Assembly: GCF_000970045.1 (NCBI RefSeq)
Contig: NZ_CP009505.1
Location: 2,108,001 to 2,172,000, forward strand
Direction: 5' to 3'
DNA: 64,000 nt
Source of the DNA: Methanosarcina sp. MTP4
GTDB lineage: Archaea > Halobacteriota > Methanosarcinia > Methanosarcinales > Methanosarcinaceae
Shown here: piece by piece, positions 46,886 to 55,604 of the stretch
Position numbering within the stretch: position 1 is the stretch's first letter
How the letters are laid out: the number at the start of each line of letters is the position of its first letter
Translations under genes and position numbers: made by a program
Notes under the pieces: model-generated
The model's input: the letters and a program-made list of their open reading frames with translations, nothing else
Databases searched by the model: none
What the model was told of the DNA's origin: nothing

Positions 46886-47697
46886 ATGCAATTCGACAAC
46901 AACATACTTACAGGGAATAGCATAGATGCAAGTGAGTATGGCATCTGGCTTTTCTCTTCAAACAACAATACAAAGAGCAATAATATAGTCAATTCCTATT
47001 ATGGTTGCTTCGAACTGTCTAATTCTAACAACAACACGGTGATCGATAACTATATAAGAGGTTATGAAAGCTCAATTGATATTTCCTCTTCAAACAATAA
47101 TGTCATCTACAACAACTACTTCAACGGTACCAACAACGCCTATGATACGGGAACAACACCTGGAATATCACGAAAACAGAAGGCACAAATATTGTCGGAG
47201 GACCTTTCCTTGGAGGAAACTACTGGTCGGACTATGCCGATTCCGATACTGACGGAGACGGTCTTGGAGATACCCTGCTTCCATATAACTCTGAAGGGCA
47301 AATAGCCAGCGGAGGGGATTACCTGCCCCTGGTAACACCAGCCGGGCCTGCTCCAGCTATTCAGGCAACGGTAGATATCAACCCCGGCGTCCTGAACCCG
47401 AAAAGCAAAGGTAACTGGATAACAGCATACATCGAACTTCCTGCCTGCTATGATGTTAATGACATTGATGTGTCAACGATCCTGTTAATGGGCTTGCATC
47501 CTGCAGAAAACGCTCCAGTAAATGTTGGAGATTATGACTGTAACGGCAAACCCGATTTAATGGTAAAGTTCGACAAACAGAGCTTACTTCCTCTTCTTGA
47601 TGCCGAAAATATGGAGCTTACGGTGACAGGAGAACTGACGGACGGATCAATATTTGAAGGGACTGATACCATCTGGGTGTTGCTTAAGGTTAAATGA
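46886..47697 (+). pseudogene. Frameshifted, 5'-truncated NosD-type beta-helix gene
   Basis: 46886-47150 encodes beta-helix turns (NNILTGNSIDASEYGIWLF, NNTVIDNYI, YNNYFNGTNNAYD) without a signal peptide. Near 47150 the frame slips; the correct reading then gives GGPFLGGNYWSDYADSDTDG and a C-terminal domain (TVDINPGVLNPKSKGNW, ending IWVLLKVK) to TGA 47695-47697. It is related to the module ends of the giant gene but has a different last domain. It is probably dead unless the frameshift is a sequencing error. Confidence 0.75.
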
Positions 47698-48322
47698 ATT
47701 AAGGTATGCTGGATTCATTCCGGCATGTTTCTCTTTTTTAAAAAAAGTAGATGGAAGCGATATATTCGTTCTAAAAAAACTTTATTATTAAAAAATAAAC
47801 TTGGCTAAAAATAAAATAATTTTATATACTGTAAAGGAGTATTGTTGGATATCAAATATTTTACATCGAAAATCATAGAAAAAATTCAGGGGTTGGGGGA
47901 CCCATGAAAAGGATAAGATTTTCGGGGACGTATGGAGGGTTCTGAAACTCTCCTTCAAAGCAGAATTCATGCTTTTAATAGGGATTTTTGCCCTTATGTA
48001 ACTCATCTCGAGATTACCGATCCCCCAAAAGGAGCTATCTTGACTAGAAGGGATGGAAACCATGGAAAGAGATTACATTCAGGATAAAAATTCAGTGATC
48101 GTAAGTGACAGAATTGCAAAAGATCCTTTCGCTGTAGCGTTCAAGATCAGAGCGACAGACCGGGAAGGAAATTTTATTGAAGTCACTTATTAAATGCTAA
48201 AATTCCCAAAACCAGGGAATAAAAAACTCGAAACTCACTTTTCACTGATAGGTTACTGTTACTTCTTCAGTGTTGGGTCATTGCATTGTTCCGGGATTAT
48301 TTCGGGTATTTTCTGACGTTAA
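47698..48322. other. Intergenic region with a possible small gene
   Basis: Apart from the short frame at 48053, only gene-like scraps are seen (an ILLEKIQGLGDP-like run with stops near 47850-47900). No RNA or repeat is recognised. Confidence 0.35.
48053..48193 (+). CDS. Possible small protein of 46 residues
   Basis: A short frame (METMERDYIQDKNSVIVSDR, then FAVAFKIRATDREGNFIEVTY) with good amino-acid balance and hydrophobic phasing. The only purine-rich sequence upstream (GAAGGG) touches the first ATG; the second ATG at 48062 would suit it better. It could equally be the tail of a lost gene. No family is recognised. Confidence 0.3.
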   Translation: METMERDYIQDKNSVIVSDRIAKDPFAVAFKIRATDREGNFIEVTY

Positions 48323-48844
48323 TTAATATTCAACTCCCTCCCTTCCATAAACGTTTTTTTCAAAAGGGTGCTTAATAAACTTCATTTCGGTTACCAGGTC
48401 CGCCCTTTCCATAAGTTCCGCGGGAGCCTTCCTCCCTGTAAGGACTACTGTGGTCTCCTCCGGAATCTCCCCCAGCAGTTTAAGGACATCTCCGGTCTTA
48501 ACTATACCGAAACGGGTTGCAAGGTTTATTTCGTCCAGTATAAGGAGCCGGGGCTTACCCTTCAGGGCTTGCTTTGCAAACTCCAAGCCCTTCTCTGCCA
48601 GCTCATAATCCAGGGGTTTGGGTTTTGTGAAGTCTATAAACTCTTCCCTTCCGAACTGGCGGATCTCATATTCCGGAGCCAACCTGTCCTTTATTTTATA
48701 CTCCCCTATGTACTTCCTGCCCTTCAGGAACTGGACAATTACGACCCTGTAGCCGTGTCCCACTGCCCTCAGGGCCAGACCGAAAGCGTTGGTGGTCTTG
48801 CCTTCTCCTTCCCCTGTATAAAGGTATACCATGCCCTTTGCCAT
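48323..48844 (-). CDS. cobA: Cob(I)alamin adenosyltransferase (CobA/BtuR/CobO type)
   Basis: 173 residues from ATG 48844, which has AGGAGGG seven bases upstream. The longer open frame reaching 49054 overlaps the divergent gene and is not protein-like. The P-loop is YTGEGEGKTT (residues 9-18), with the RAVGHGYRVVIVQFLKG, ILDEINLA and VVLTGRKAP motifs of the family. It transfers the adenosyl group of ATP to cob(I)alamin or cobinamide, completing coenzyme B12 salvage or synthesis; corrinoids are central to methyl transfer in methylotrophic methanogens. It lies divergent from the BrkB gene with a shared promoter region at about 48870-48900. Confidence 0.93.
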   Translation of the reverse strand: MAKGMVYLYTGEGEGKTTNAFGLALRAVGHGYRVVIVQFLKGRKYIGEYKIKDRLAPEYEIRQFGREEFIDFTKPKPLDYELAEKGLEFAKQALKGKPRLLILDEINLATRFGIVKTGDVLKLLGEIPEETTVVLTGRKAPAELMERADLVTEMKFIKHPFEKNVYGREGVEY

Positions 48845-48869
48845 TTTCCCTCCTTTTAACATTAACTTT

Positions 48870-48900
48870 TGTTTGATAAAAATATATACTCCGGAGACAA
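48870..48900. promoter_or_regulatory. Shared divergent promoter region
   Basis: AAAAATATATACT (48879-48891) can serve as a TATA box on either strand between the cobA-type gene and the BrkB gene. Which gene it serves cannot be decided by eye. Confidence 0.4.
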
Positions 48901-49034
48901 ATATAAGCAAGCAGAAAAGCATCCCGGGGGAAAACAAAACAGGGGAAAACAAATCCGAGAGGAACGAACCCGGGAAAGCAATTCGGGAAGAAAAAATCAG
49001 GGAACCAGATTGGGAAAACATTTGTGGGGAAGGC

Positions 49035-49865
49035 ATGAGCCTGGAATATTTCAAGGGCCTTATTATCGGAACTTTCCGGGAATGGATGGACGATAACGGA
49101 AAAACTTACAGCGCCGCACTGGCATATTACTTTGTTTTGAGCCTGCCTGCCCTTCTTTTATTATCGGTATCCGTAGGAAGCATCTTTTTGAAGTCGAAGG
49201 ACATCCAGGAACTCATATTCAACTCCCTTGAAGGAGTTGTCGATAATAGGATTATAGGGCTGATAAATCTGCTTTTCGAACAGATTCCCGAAGTCGAATC
49301 CCTTTCGATAAGCGCGCTTGTCGGTTTTGTGTTCCTGCTCTGGAGCGCAAGCAACGTATTCCGGCATTTGAAGAATTTTCTTGAGCAAATGTGGGATGTC
49401 CAGCCCACTGAAAACGGTACGATTAAGAGCTTTATAAGAAACACAGTCCTGTCCTTTATCGTGGTCATAATATTCGGGGGGCTGCTGGTAATAAGCATCC
49501 TTGTTGAAAGTATCCTGTTCAGGAGTTCGAAATTTTTACAGGACTCTCTGCCCTGTTCCGTGGGCCTTGTCCAGTATACGAGTTCAATAGCAAGTTTTCT
49601 CATCCTTGTCCTGTTTTTCATGTTCATATACAGGGTGCTGCCGGATAGCAAGCTTGATTTCAAACCCACTTTCGTAGGGGCAGTAGTAACCGTAATTCTC
49701 ATAACCATAGGCAAGTATGCCTTCGGAATTTATCTCTTATACAGCGGAATTAATTCCCTCTACGGGGTAATCGGGTCAATAATAGGGCTATTCCTCTGGC
49801 TGTATTACACTTCAATCATGCTCACCATAGGCGTAGAGTTCACAAAAGTCTACTCTGAATCCTGA
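49035..49865 (+). CDS. YihY/BrkB family inner-membrane protein
   Basis: 276 residues from ATG 49035, preceded by GGGGAAGG. An upstream in-frame extension to 48831 is low-complexity (GENKTGENKS-like) and overlaps the divergent gene, so I exclude it. Six membrane helices and the family signature (AALAYYFVLSLPALLLL near residue 27, LWSASNVFRHL near 108, and YGVIGSIIGLFLWLYYTS near the end) mark the YihY/BrkB family, once wrongly called ribonuclease BN. The function is uncertain; transport or envelope roles have been suggested. Confidence 0.9.
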   Translation: MSLEYFKGLIIGTFREWMDDNGKTYSAALAYYFVLSLPALLLLSVSVGSIFLKSKDIQELIFNSLEGVVDNRIIGLINLLFEQIPEVESLSISALVGFVFLLWSASNVFRHLKNFLEQMWDVQPTENGTIKSFIRNTVLSFIVVIIFGGLLVISILVESILFRSSKFLQDSLPCSVGLVQYTSSIASFLILVLFFMFIYRVLPDSKLDFKPTFVGAVVTVILITIGKYAFGIYLLYSGINSLYGVIGSIIGLFLWLYYTSIMLTIGVEFTKVYSES

Positions 49866-49968
49866 AAACGGAGTTCTCCAAAGGCCCCCTGGATCTTGAA
49901 AGACTTCGTTACCACTAAAATCCCAGATCAGGTTGCACCTTAAAAGGCAGAACCCATGATTGAAGGGC

Positions 49969-51834
49969 TCATTGCAGGTAGGGGCGTTCTCCTCCCAGGA
50001 ATTGAACGACAAAGAAGACAGGATCAAACGCTGTTTGGGACTCGCTGCTGAGCAGTTTCCAGTGCCTGACCCGCGGGTCCGTACTACTGCCAGCCTGGTC
50101 AATTTCGGTTGAAGGAAAAGCACAGGCATATCTGTCAAGGATTAAACGGGCACGCTTGATCAGAATTTCCACCCCGGTTTCGTAGACTCTACGTCCGCAT
50201 GATAGCTGTTCTCCCGCAGGCCTGAGGTCAACGGCTCCGAGGGCGGCAAAATCCCGGAGGCATTCCTTATCGGCAAGTTCCGCAAGGTCTGAGGCTCTGG
50301 AAACCCCTTTTTTCAGATACATCACGTAAGGCCCTGTGCAGAGCTTTCCTTCGGGAGATATGACTGGAATTACGGCTGTGATTTCGGCAAAAAGCTGCGG
50401 GTGGGCTTGAAGGTATTCCCAGAGCTCTTTTGCCAGGGCTTCCGGGCTGTACGCACTTATTTGCCGGAGAGTCGGCTCCCCGAAGTGCTCCTTCAGCAGC
50501 CGGTAGAGGAGGTCGGCCAGGACAATTTCTTTCTGGGTCCGGGTAGAGCCCAGCGCAGGGTAGATAGGGGGAGCCCGAATGCCGGTCTCGCGCTCCGTTT
50601 CGGCAAACCTTTTCAGGACCAGGTCCCGTTCAAGCTGGCCCCGGGCCGTAGGTTCTATCACTTTGCCGGAGCCCAGAGGGATCTGGTTGTAGCCGGTGCT
50701 TTTTCCCATCAGTTCGTCCATCAAAATCCTGGCGATAAAAACGTCCGTGTTAAAACCCATCTGGAAGGCATGGGAAAGGCAGGCGAACTGGAAGGGGGAA
50801 TATTCTCCCGATTCTCCGCATTTTATTTTAGCCCCGGAGAGAAAGGCCTCCTTTACCCTCCGTTCTTCCCACAAAATCGGCTCGTCGGACAGGGCCAAGA
50901 GGTCAAACTCCAGGGGTTCATACAGCGGAACTTTCAGGCAGCTTTTGCAGACGGGTTCTTCAACCCCTTCAGGCAGCCCTTCGGGCAGGGAAAAGTACCT
51001 GACAGGTCCGGAATCGAGGTAGTCGTACCCCAGCAAACTGCCCGGGGTAAGCAGGACCCAGCGGGTAGAGGAGTCGCTGTCCTGGTGGATCCTATCCACA
51101 ATCCCCAGGATGCCATAGGCCGCCAGGATCTTGTTCACCAGGTTGGAATCCATCTGCTGCGAACTCTGGTGGGTCCAGACCATGTTGCTGCCCATACCTC
51201 CGAGCGCAGTTGTCCCTATGAGTGCTACCGTTTCTATGCCAAACTCGTCAGCTGCCTCTTTCAGGGTAATCAGGACCCAGGCAAGCACGGCGTTCTGGAT
51301 TTCCTTCTTCTTGTAGGAAGCCACGGAAGCCAGGTTGACCCCGAGGACCAGGGTTTCAGGGCGCTTTTCCGCCAGATAGGAATACAGAGCCGAAGCTTTC
51401 CTGAAACTCTCGTCATCCACGGTAGAAGACCCCAGACCCTCCGGGACAATATCGAGCTGCTCAGCCTCGATCCTGAGCCGGTTCGGCCCGCATTCCAGAG
51501 CTAAGTTCAGGGGCTCGACCTGCTCCACCCTGACATCTTCTTCCCGGGCCAGGAAGTCTTTAATCTTCCATAACTGCCTGACCAGACTGGCTTCGCTGCG
51601 CGTTGTGATATGAATCGTCTCAAGCTCAGGGTGGCATGCCGTATGGAGGCGAGAATCCGGGCAGGTGTTCATCTGCTCCCTCGTTCCACAGACCCAACCT
51701 TGCACGAGTTCCCTCAGTATGGCGCTGCCGACCAGCCCCCCTCCGATAATTGTCACAGTGTTTCTACTGTTAGATATATTAATGCTCAACACTCCCCCGG
51801 TCGTGAATATATTTCCAGGCTCCGGAATCCCCAA
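49969..51834 (-). CDS. Large Rossmann-fold oxidoreductase-like protein
   Basis: 621 residues. An NAD(P)-binding fingerprint VTIIGGGLVGSAILREL lies at about residues 27-43, and GTTALGGMGSNMVWTHQSS (about 207-225) resembles the GTTGTGGMG.N.PYTHSE block of large short-chain-dehydrogenase-like bacterial proteins. A Cys pair (CKSC, about 302) may bind metal. The rest is unassigned. The true start is unclear: 51834, a GTG/TTG near 51792 just after GGGGGAG, or a GTG right before the Rossmann strand. The substrate is unknown. It ends about 100 bases from the convergent BrkB gene. Confidence 0.65.
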   Translation of the reverse strand: MGIPEPGNIFTTGGVLSINISNSRNTVTIIGGGLVGSAILRELVQGWVCGTREQMNTCPDSRLHTACHPELETIHITTRSEASLVRQLWKIKDFLAREEDVRVEQVEPLNLALECGPNRLRIEAEQLDIVPEGLGSSTVDDESFRKASALYSYLAEKRPETLVLGVNLASVASYKKKEIQNAVLAWVLITLKEAADEFGIETVALIGTTALGGMGSNMVWTHQSSQQMDSNLVNKILAAYGILGIVDRIHQDSDSSTRWVLLTPGSLLGYDYLDSGPVRYFSLPEGLPEGVEEPVCKSCLKVPLYEPLEFDLLALSDEPILWEERRVKEAFLSGAKIKCGESGEYSPFQFACLSHAFQMGFNTDVFIARILMDELMGKSTGYNQIPLGSGKVIEPTARGQLERDLVLKRFAETERETGIRAPPIYPALGSTRTQKEIVLADLLYRLLKEHFGEPTLRQISAYSPEALAKELWEYLQAHPQLFAEITAVIPVISPEGKLCTGPYVMYLKKGVSRASDLAELADKECLRDFAALGAVDLRPAGEQLSCGRRVYETGVEILIKRARLILDRYACAFPSTEIDQAGSSTDPRVRHWKLLSSESQTAFDPVFFVVQFLGGERPYLQ

Positions 51835-52071
51835 TGAGCCTATAATTTTCCCCGGAGTTATGTTGAACTTATGAATACATATTTCTTTTGTTCCGGAATT
51901 TTTCGTGGAGAACTATCAGATAATTCAGCCCCAAAAAAGATTGTTAAACATATAATCAAACATATCTCACAGATCGTAGTCTAATAAAAGAACAGTCTAA
52001 TATAATTAACAAATGTTGAAGCTCGATATGAATACATGGGTTTTTATATAATTAAGCATATATTATAGTAT
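51835..52071. promoter_or_regulatory. Intergenic region; TATA box for candidate small RNA A
   Basis: TTTATATA at 52043-52050 lies about 24-31 bases before the closing stem of small RNA A at 52074, the standard archaeal spacing from TATA box to start. Nothing else is recognised in this stretch. Confidence 0.55.
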
Positions 52072-52179
52072 AAGGGCATCTGAGAGAAATCTCTTCCCAA
52101 CTAACCTCCATTTTTACTCCCCTTTTCCCCAACCACTCTTTTACTAACTCAGATGCCCCATTCCCATTAACAATTTTTT
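52072..52179 (+). ncRNA. Candidate small RNA A: stem-closed, pyrimidine-rich loop
   Basis: GGGCATCTGAG (52074-52084) pairs perfectly with CTCAGATGCCC (52148-52158). The enclosed 63 bases are nearly free of G after the first few positions and contain anti-Shine-Dalgarno-like words (ACCTCC, ACTCCCC, TTCCCC). A TATA box 24-31 bases upstream and a T6 run at 52174-52179 suggest a short independent transcript. A relative with the same stem lies at 53756-53868. No open frame is present. Confidence 0.6.
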
Positions 52180-52322
52180 AGCAAATTAAGCATAATCTCT
52201 CAACTGGTCGTTCCCCGTTACATGGTTGACATATCTCTTTTTATTTCTTTTTGGGAAGGCGCCACCAGGCAAGCTGGCAGGGTTACTCCTACGAAATTTG
52301 GATCAAAAAGCGGTCTCCGGGT

Positions 52323-52949
52323 TCAGGGAATTATTTCCAGTTCTTCCACCATTATAACTTCACCAAGCATCGGGAAGATGACTTCTATCGCAAACTTTTG
52401 AAATTCTTCATTTATAGTGGCTGTACAGTCGCTGAGCACTATGCACTTATAGCCCCTGTTAAACGCGCTTCTCACCGTGGTTTCGAAGCAGAGGTTTGTT
52501 GCATCCCCTGTAAGGATCAGGGTATCACATTTCAGACCCTTTAGTATTAGCTCCAGATCAGTATTATGAAAGGCGTCCATGGTATTGTACTTGGTGACTA
52601 CGAAATCCTTGGGATGAGGGGTAAGTTCTTCCACAATCGTGAGTTCTTCCGCAAGACTGCGGCCAGGCCCACTTCCTCCGGGACTGATTTCTTTGAAGTT
52701 GATCTTCTTAATATCTTTCCATAATCCCATATCAGGCAAAACCTTCAGCCTCAGGCCCATTACAATATAAATTACCGGAATCCCCTTTACTCTTGCTTTT
52801 TCTGTGGCTTTCTTCGTATTTTCGATCATATTCGTTTCTTTAGCGTGCTGACAGACCCCCCATTCCGCGCCGAATCCATTTTCGTGGAGAACATAATTTT
52901 GTGCGTCTACTATGATAAAGGCTGTTCCTTCTCTCTTTACGTCGGTCAT
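52323..52949 (-). CDS. Isochorismatase-family cysteine hydrolase
   Basis: 208 residues. The catalytic Asp lies in IIVDAQNYVL (about residue 15), the Lys in FVVTKYNTMDAF (about 115), and the nucleophile Cys in LTGDATNLCFETTVRSA (about 151), the triad of the isochorismatase-like superfamily (nicotinamidases and related amidases). The non-proline cis-peptide region before the Cys is kept. The substrate is unknown. It lies 82 bases after the nitroreductase-like gene on the same strand and between the two candidate small RNAs. Confidence 0.9.
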   Translation of the reverse strand: MTDVKREGTAFIIVDAQNYVLHENGFGAEWGVCQHAKETNMIENTKKATEKARVKGIPVIYIVMGLRLKVLPDMGLWKDIKKINFKEISPGGSGPGRSLAEELTIVEELTPHPKDFVVTKYNTMDAFHNTDLELILKGLKCDTLILTGDATNLCFETTVRSAFNRGYKCIVLSDCTATINEEFQKFAIEVIFPMLGEVIMVEELEIIP

Positions 52950-53031
52950 TTACTACCCCCGCTGATTTGATATTATTCCTGAACTTCAAACTTAAAACAA
53001 GTCTCTGTAAACAAGTCTCTGTAAACAAGTT

Positions 53032-53547
53032 TCAATTTACAGGTATATTGTAGTCTGCAGTAAAAAATAAAAAAATGGCAAAAAGCCGGCCGTCAGCCAG
53101 TTTGCGGACCCTGGCCCTGTGGGCTTCAAGCAGCTCTTCCGGATCAAAGGTCCCTTCGTCCGAACGTCCTGCCAGAGCAGGCGCATCCCGGGTCTCGAAG
53201 AAATAAACTCCGGAATCGTCGGTGAAAAAGAGCTCGCTTGTATGAAATGCTGCCGACGGAAACGTACGCCCTCCGGCACTGCAGGCATAGTTGGAAAGGT
53301 CAGGCGCATACCTTTCCCCACGCATAATCAGGTTGTGCCAGCCCGTATTACCGGCTGCAGCCGATAAAACCATCATCTGCTCCAGTTCAGTAAGGGGCAA
53401 AGGGTCATGCTTTGAAGTATACTTGAAGTACCCTTCGGGAATCGAAGCTCCCTGGAAAAAACGGCGTGACCTCCTTCCGAAAAGCACGTCAACAAATTTG
53501 AAATCAAGTGCATCTTTAAAGCCTGGCGGAATGGTTTCCTTATCCAT
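53032..53547 (-). CDS. Nitroreductase-like protein, probably C-terminally truncated
   Basis: 171 residues. FGRRSRRFFQGASIPEGYF (about residues 23-41) and the following NTGWHNLIMRGERYAPDLSNY have the pattern of the N-terminal half of nitroreductase/SagB-type flavoproteins, which bind FMN through an Arg-rich loop like RRSRR. The C-terminal half with the GSVG-type FMN contacts is missing; the frame ends in a tail (FLFFTADYNIPVN) at the edge of a short duplication (ACAAGTCTCTGTAA twice near 52998-53025). It could be a shortened family member or a damaged gene. Confidence 0.65.
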   Translation of the reverse strand: MDKETIPPGFKDALDFKFVDVLFGRRSRRFFQGASIPEGYFKYTSKHDPLPLTELEQMMVLSAAAGNTGWHNLIMRGERYAPDLSNYACSAGGRTFPSAAFHTSELFFTDDSGVYFFETRDAPALAGRSDEGTFDPEELLEAHRARVRKLADGRLFAIFLFFTADYNIPVN

Positions 53548-53755
53548 ATTATACTCCCCATACAGGAGATATGAACAATGAATATAAAAGCTGGCGTCTG
53601 ATACGGAAATTCATTAGAAAGAGATGGCTTATAAGAGAATTTTAGAAAGATTGTCAGAAATGTAGTTGCAAAAAAATATACAGTACTTCCATAAAAAGCC
53701 ACAAAGTATCAATATATCCACGTTTTTATATATTAGGGGCCTATTGGTAAAGATA
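53548..53755. promoter_or_regulatory. Intergenic region; TATA box for candidate small RNA B
   Basis: TTTTTATATATTA at 53724-53735 lies about 25-30 bases before the start of small RNA B. No gene is recognised in the rest. Confidence 0.5.
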
Positions 53756-53868
53756 GAGGGCATCTGAGAACGCTTTTCTCACCAATAGCACAATCAACTT
53801 TTTTAACCCCCCACTCCCACCCAACAATTCCAATCTCAGATGCCCTAATCCCCCTATAAGTTTTTTTT
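53756..53868 (+). ncRNA. Candidate small RNA B: same stem as RNA A, C-rich loop
   Basis: GGGCATCTGAG (53758-53768) and CTCAGATGCCC (53835-53845) form the same 11-bp stem as RNA A, extended here by one further A:T pair at the loop side. The 66-base loop is unrelated in detail but again poor in G and rich in C (AACCCCCCACTCCCACCC). A TATA box lies upstream and an eight-T run at 53861-53868. The two copies share stem, size and architecture, with the stem conserved and the loop free to vary. Confidence 0.6.
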
Positions 53869-54161
53869 CTCAGGAATTCAAAGTAAAAGCCATCTCATCT
53901 CCTTAGAAACATCTCTTTATCCGGGTTATAATTTCCTTATTAATCTTGTTTTTTCATTATCCGGAGTATCATTTTTCCGGAAGCTCTTTTCAGGATACTC
54001 CTCAAATATTTGGACTCTTGATTGAATTTCCTGAAAACTCGGGATCAAATTCCCTGAAGTTCGATGGGGCTTCACCTAAGCTTAATTACCAGTAAGGTGG
54101 AATATTACTAACACAAAAATTTAGATAAATTTTAGATAAATAATGGAATGGAGATGGTCAG
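53869..54161. other. Intergenic region, nothing firm seen
   Basis: About 290 bases, AT-rich, with an archaeal-style promoter likely near 54110-54130 for the next gene. Confidence 0.4.
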
Positions 54162-54461
54162 ATGTCAGGAGACCCAATGGAAGTAATAAAAGCTGCAGAC
54201 CCCGAATTTTTCGACCTTCTTGAAGCGACCCGCGGATCAGCATTTGATGAAGGCGGCATACCCCTGAAGTACAAGCTTCTCATGGCAATGGCCCTGGACG
54301 CTGCTAACGGGGCAGTTGACGGGGTAAAAGTCCTCGCAATGCAGGCCATGCAGGAAGGGGCAACGAAAGAAGAGGTAATGGAAGCAGTAAAGATTGCCCA
54401 GTACATTTTCGGGGTTGGAAGCGTTTACACGGCTGCAAATGCTTTAGGGGATATTTTATAA
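54162..54461 (+). CDS. Carboxymuconolactone decarboxylase (AhpD-like) family, no cysteines
   Basis: 99 residues with the CMD-family helical pattern (PLKYKLLMAMALDAANGAVDG, then EGATKEEVMEAVKIAQYIFGVG). The CxxC-x3-H motif of redox-active AhpD-like members is replaced by AVDG and the protein has no Cys, so peroxidase-type activity through a disulfide is unlikely. GGAGATGG precedes the ATG. It may act as a decarboxylase-like or binding protein; the substrate is unknown. Confidence 0.85.
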   Translation: MSGDPMEVIKAADPEFFDLLEATRGSAFDEGGIPLKYKLLMAMALDAANGAVDGVKVLAMQAMQEGATKEEVMEAVKIAQYIFGVGSVYTAANALGDIL

Positions 54462-54635
54462 TCCTGGCTGTGCTAAAGAAGATAGACAGCTATTGCTCAA
54501 CAACATTGCACTTGTTGCTAGCGAACCTTGACCAATAGCTGTATCTTTCAATAGCTGTATCTTTCAATAGCTTTGTCGCTCAAAAAACATCTCTTGATTA
54601 ATTCAAATCTCGATTAATTCAAAAAAGGTCAGGTT

Positions 54636-55166
54636 ATGCATGCTTTTCCCATTTGTACCGAACGCATGGAATTGATTCCTGCGACCGTAAAGCTGTATCT
54701 GTTGGACCTGCACGACCGGGCAGGGCTTGCAACTGCTTTAAATGCCAGTGTCCCCGGGGAGTGGCCGCCGGAACAAATAACCAGCGAAGTTATTGAGGAG
54801 TTCCTCAAGCTAATGCGGGCCGGGGACCGAAAGATCTGGAGCTTTTACTGGCTGGCCCAACCGGATGATTGTGACCCCAACGTCCTTATTGGAAGCGGAG
54901 GTTTTCTCGCCAGTGCCAAGGGGAGCCTTGAACTCGGGTACTCGGTCCTTCCGACATACCAGCAGCAGGGCTATGCCACCGAAGCAGTTCGTTCGATGGT
55001 GGAATGGGCATTTTCGGCCCTTCGGATAGACCACATTATAGCATATACCTATCCTCACCTTATTGCTTCGATCCGTGTTCTGGAGAAAAACGGATTCACA
55101 TTTGCGGGAAACGGACCTGAAGAAGGTACTATCACCTACGAACTGCGCAACAGGCATAAAAACTAA
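54636..55166 (+). CDS. GNAT-family acetyltransferase (RimJ/RimL type)
   Basis: 176 residues. The acetyl-CoA region ELGYSVLPTYQQQGYATEAV (about residues 96-115) and the following VEWAFSALRIDHIIAYTYPH and SIRVLEKNGFTFAGN match RimJ/RimL-type GNAT enzymes that acetylate N-termini or small molecules. AGGTCAGG lies before the ATG. It is monocistronic. The substrate is unknown. Confidence 0.88.
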   Translation: MHAFPICTERMELIPATVKLYLLDLHDRAGLATALNASVPGEWPPEQITSEVIEEFLKLMRAGDRKIWSFYWLAQPDDCDPNVLIGSGGFLASAKGSLELGYSVLPTYQQQGYATEAVRSMVEWAFSALRIDHIIAYTYPHLIASIRVLEKNGFTFAGNGPEEGTITYELRNRHKN

Positions 55167-55329
55167 AATTCAGGTCATTTGACTCTTTTTTTAGGAACTT
55201 CTTACTTTGTATATTTATCGATTATTTATTGCCCGATTTACTGCTTTAGTATCACCAGACTTGTTGCTCAGATCGTAAATTGGGCAATCAATAACCATTC
55301 AAGTTTGCCAACTATTTTATTTAGTAGCT

Positions 55330-55476
55330 ATTATATAATATGTGGAATATAGTACGTTAGAAAGAAAACCCATGGGGAATACGGGTTTTTAATCCAATTT
55401 TTATTGACAGGTTCCTGCCCGATGGGAATTATGAAAACGAGTCTGTCGGCAGGGATAAAATTGGGGGGTAATAAGC
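55330..55476 (+). promoter_or_regulatory. Promoter and structured leader of the glycine-zipper gene set (copy 1)
   Basis: ATTATATAATATG (55330-55342) is repeated at 57382-57394 before copy 2. It leaves a leader of about 110-120 bases in which CCTGC-c-CGA (55414-55422) pairs with TCGGCAGG (55446-55453), a bulged stem just before the GGGGGGT ribosome-binding site at 55463. Regulation through this fold is possible. Confidence 0.5.
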
Positions 55477-55593
55477 TTGCCAGATAAGAAGAAGTGCTGT
55501 AAACTGTTTGCAGGTGCACTTTTCGGTGCCGCGGTCATATATGCTGTTGCAAGAAATACACGAAAAAATTCGGGTAAGATTGAAGTTGAGTAA
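55477..55593 (+). CDS. Small membrane protein (38 residues), TTG start, copy 1
   Basis: TTG at 55477 with GGGGGGT seven bases upstream opens (M)PDKKKCCKLFAGALFGAAVI followed by YAVARNTRKNSGKIEVE. A Lys/Cys-rich start, one membrane helix (about residues 11-25) and an IEVE end. A paralogue with the same helix pattern and the same IEVE end lies at 57538, each followed by a TTG-initiated glycine-zipper gene. I know of no named family. Pairing and duplication argue that it is real. Confidence 0.65.
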   Translation: MPDKKKCCKLFAGALFGAAVIYAVARNTRKNSGKIEVE

Positions 55594-55604
55594 TTAATGG
55601 GTAA

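Noticed and set aside
48831-49034. Longer form of the BrkB-family protein
   Set aside because: The upstream extension is low-complexity and overlaps the divergent gene; ATG 49035 has a good site and begins the family alignment.
48845-49054. Longer form of the cobalamin adenosyltransferase
   Set aside because: The extra 70 residues overlap the divergent BrkB gene; the ATG at 48844 has a strong AGGAGGG site.
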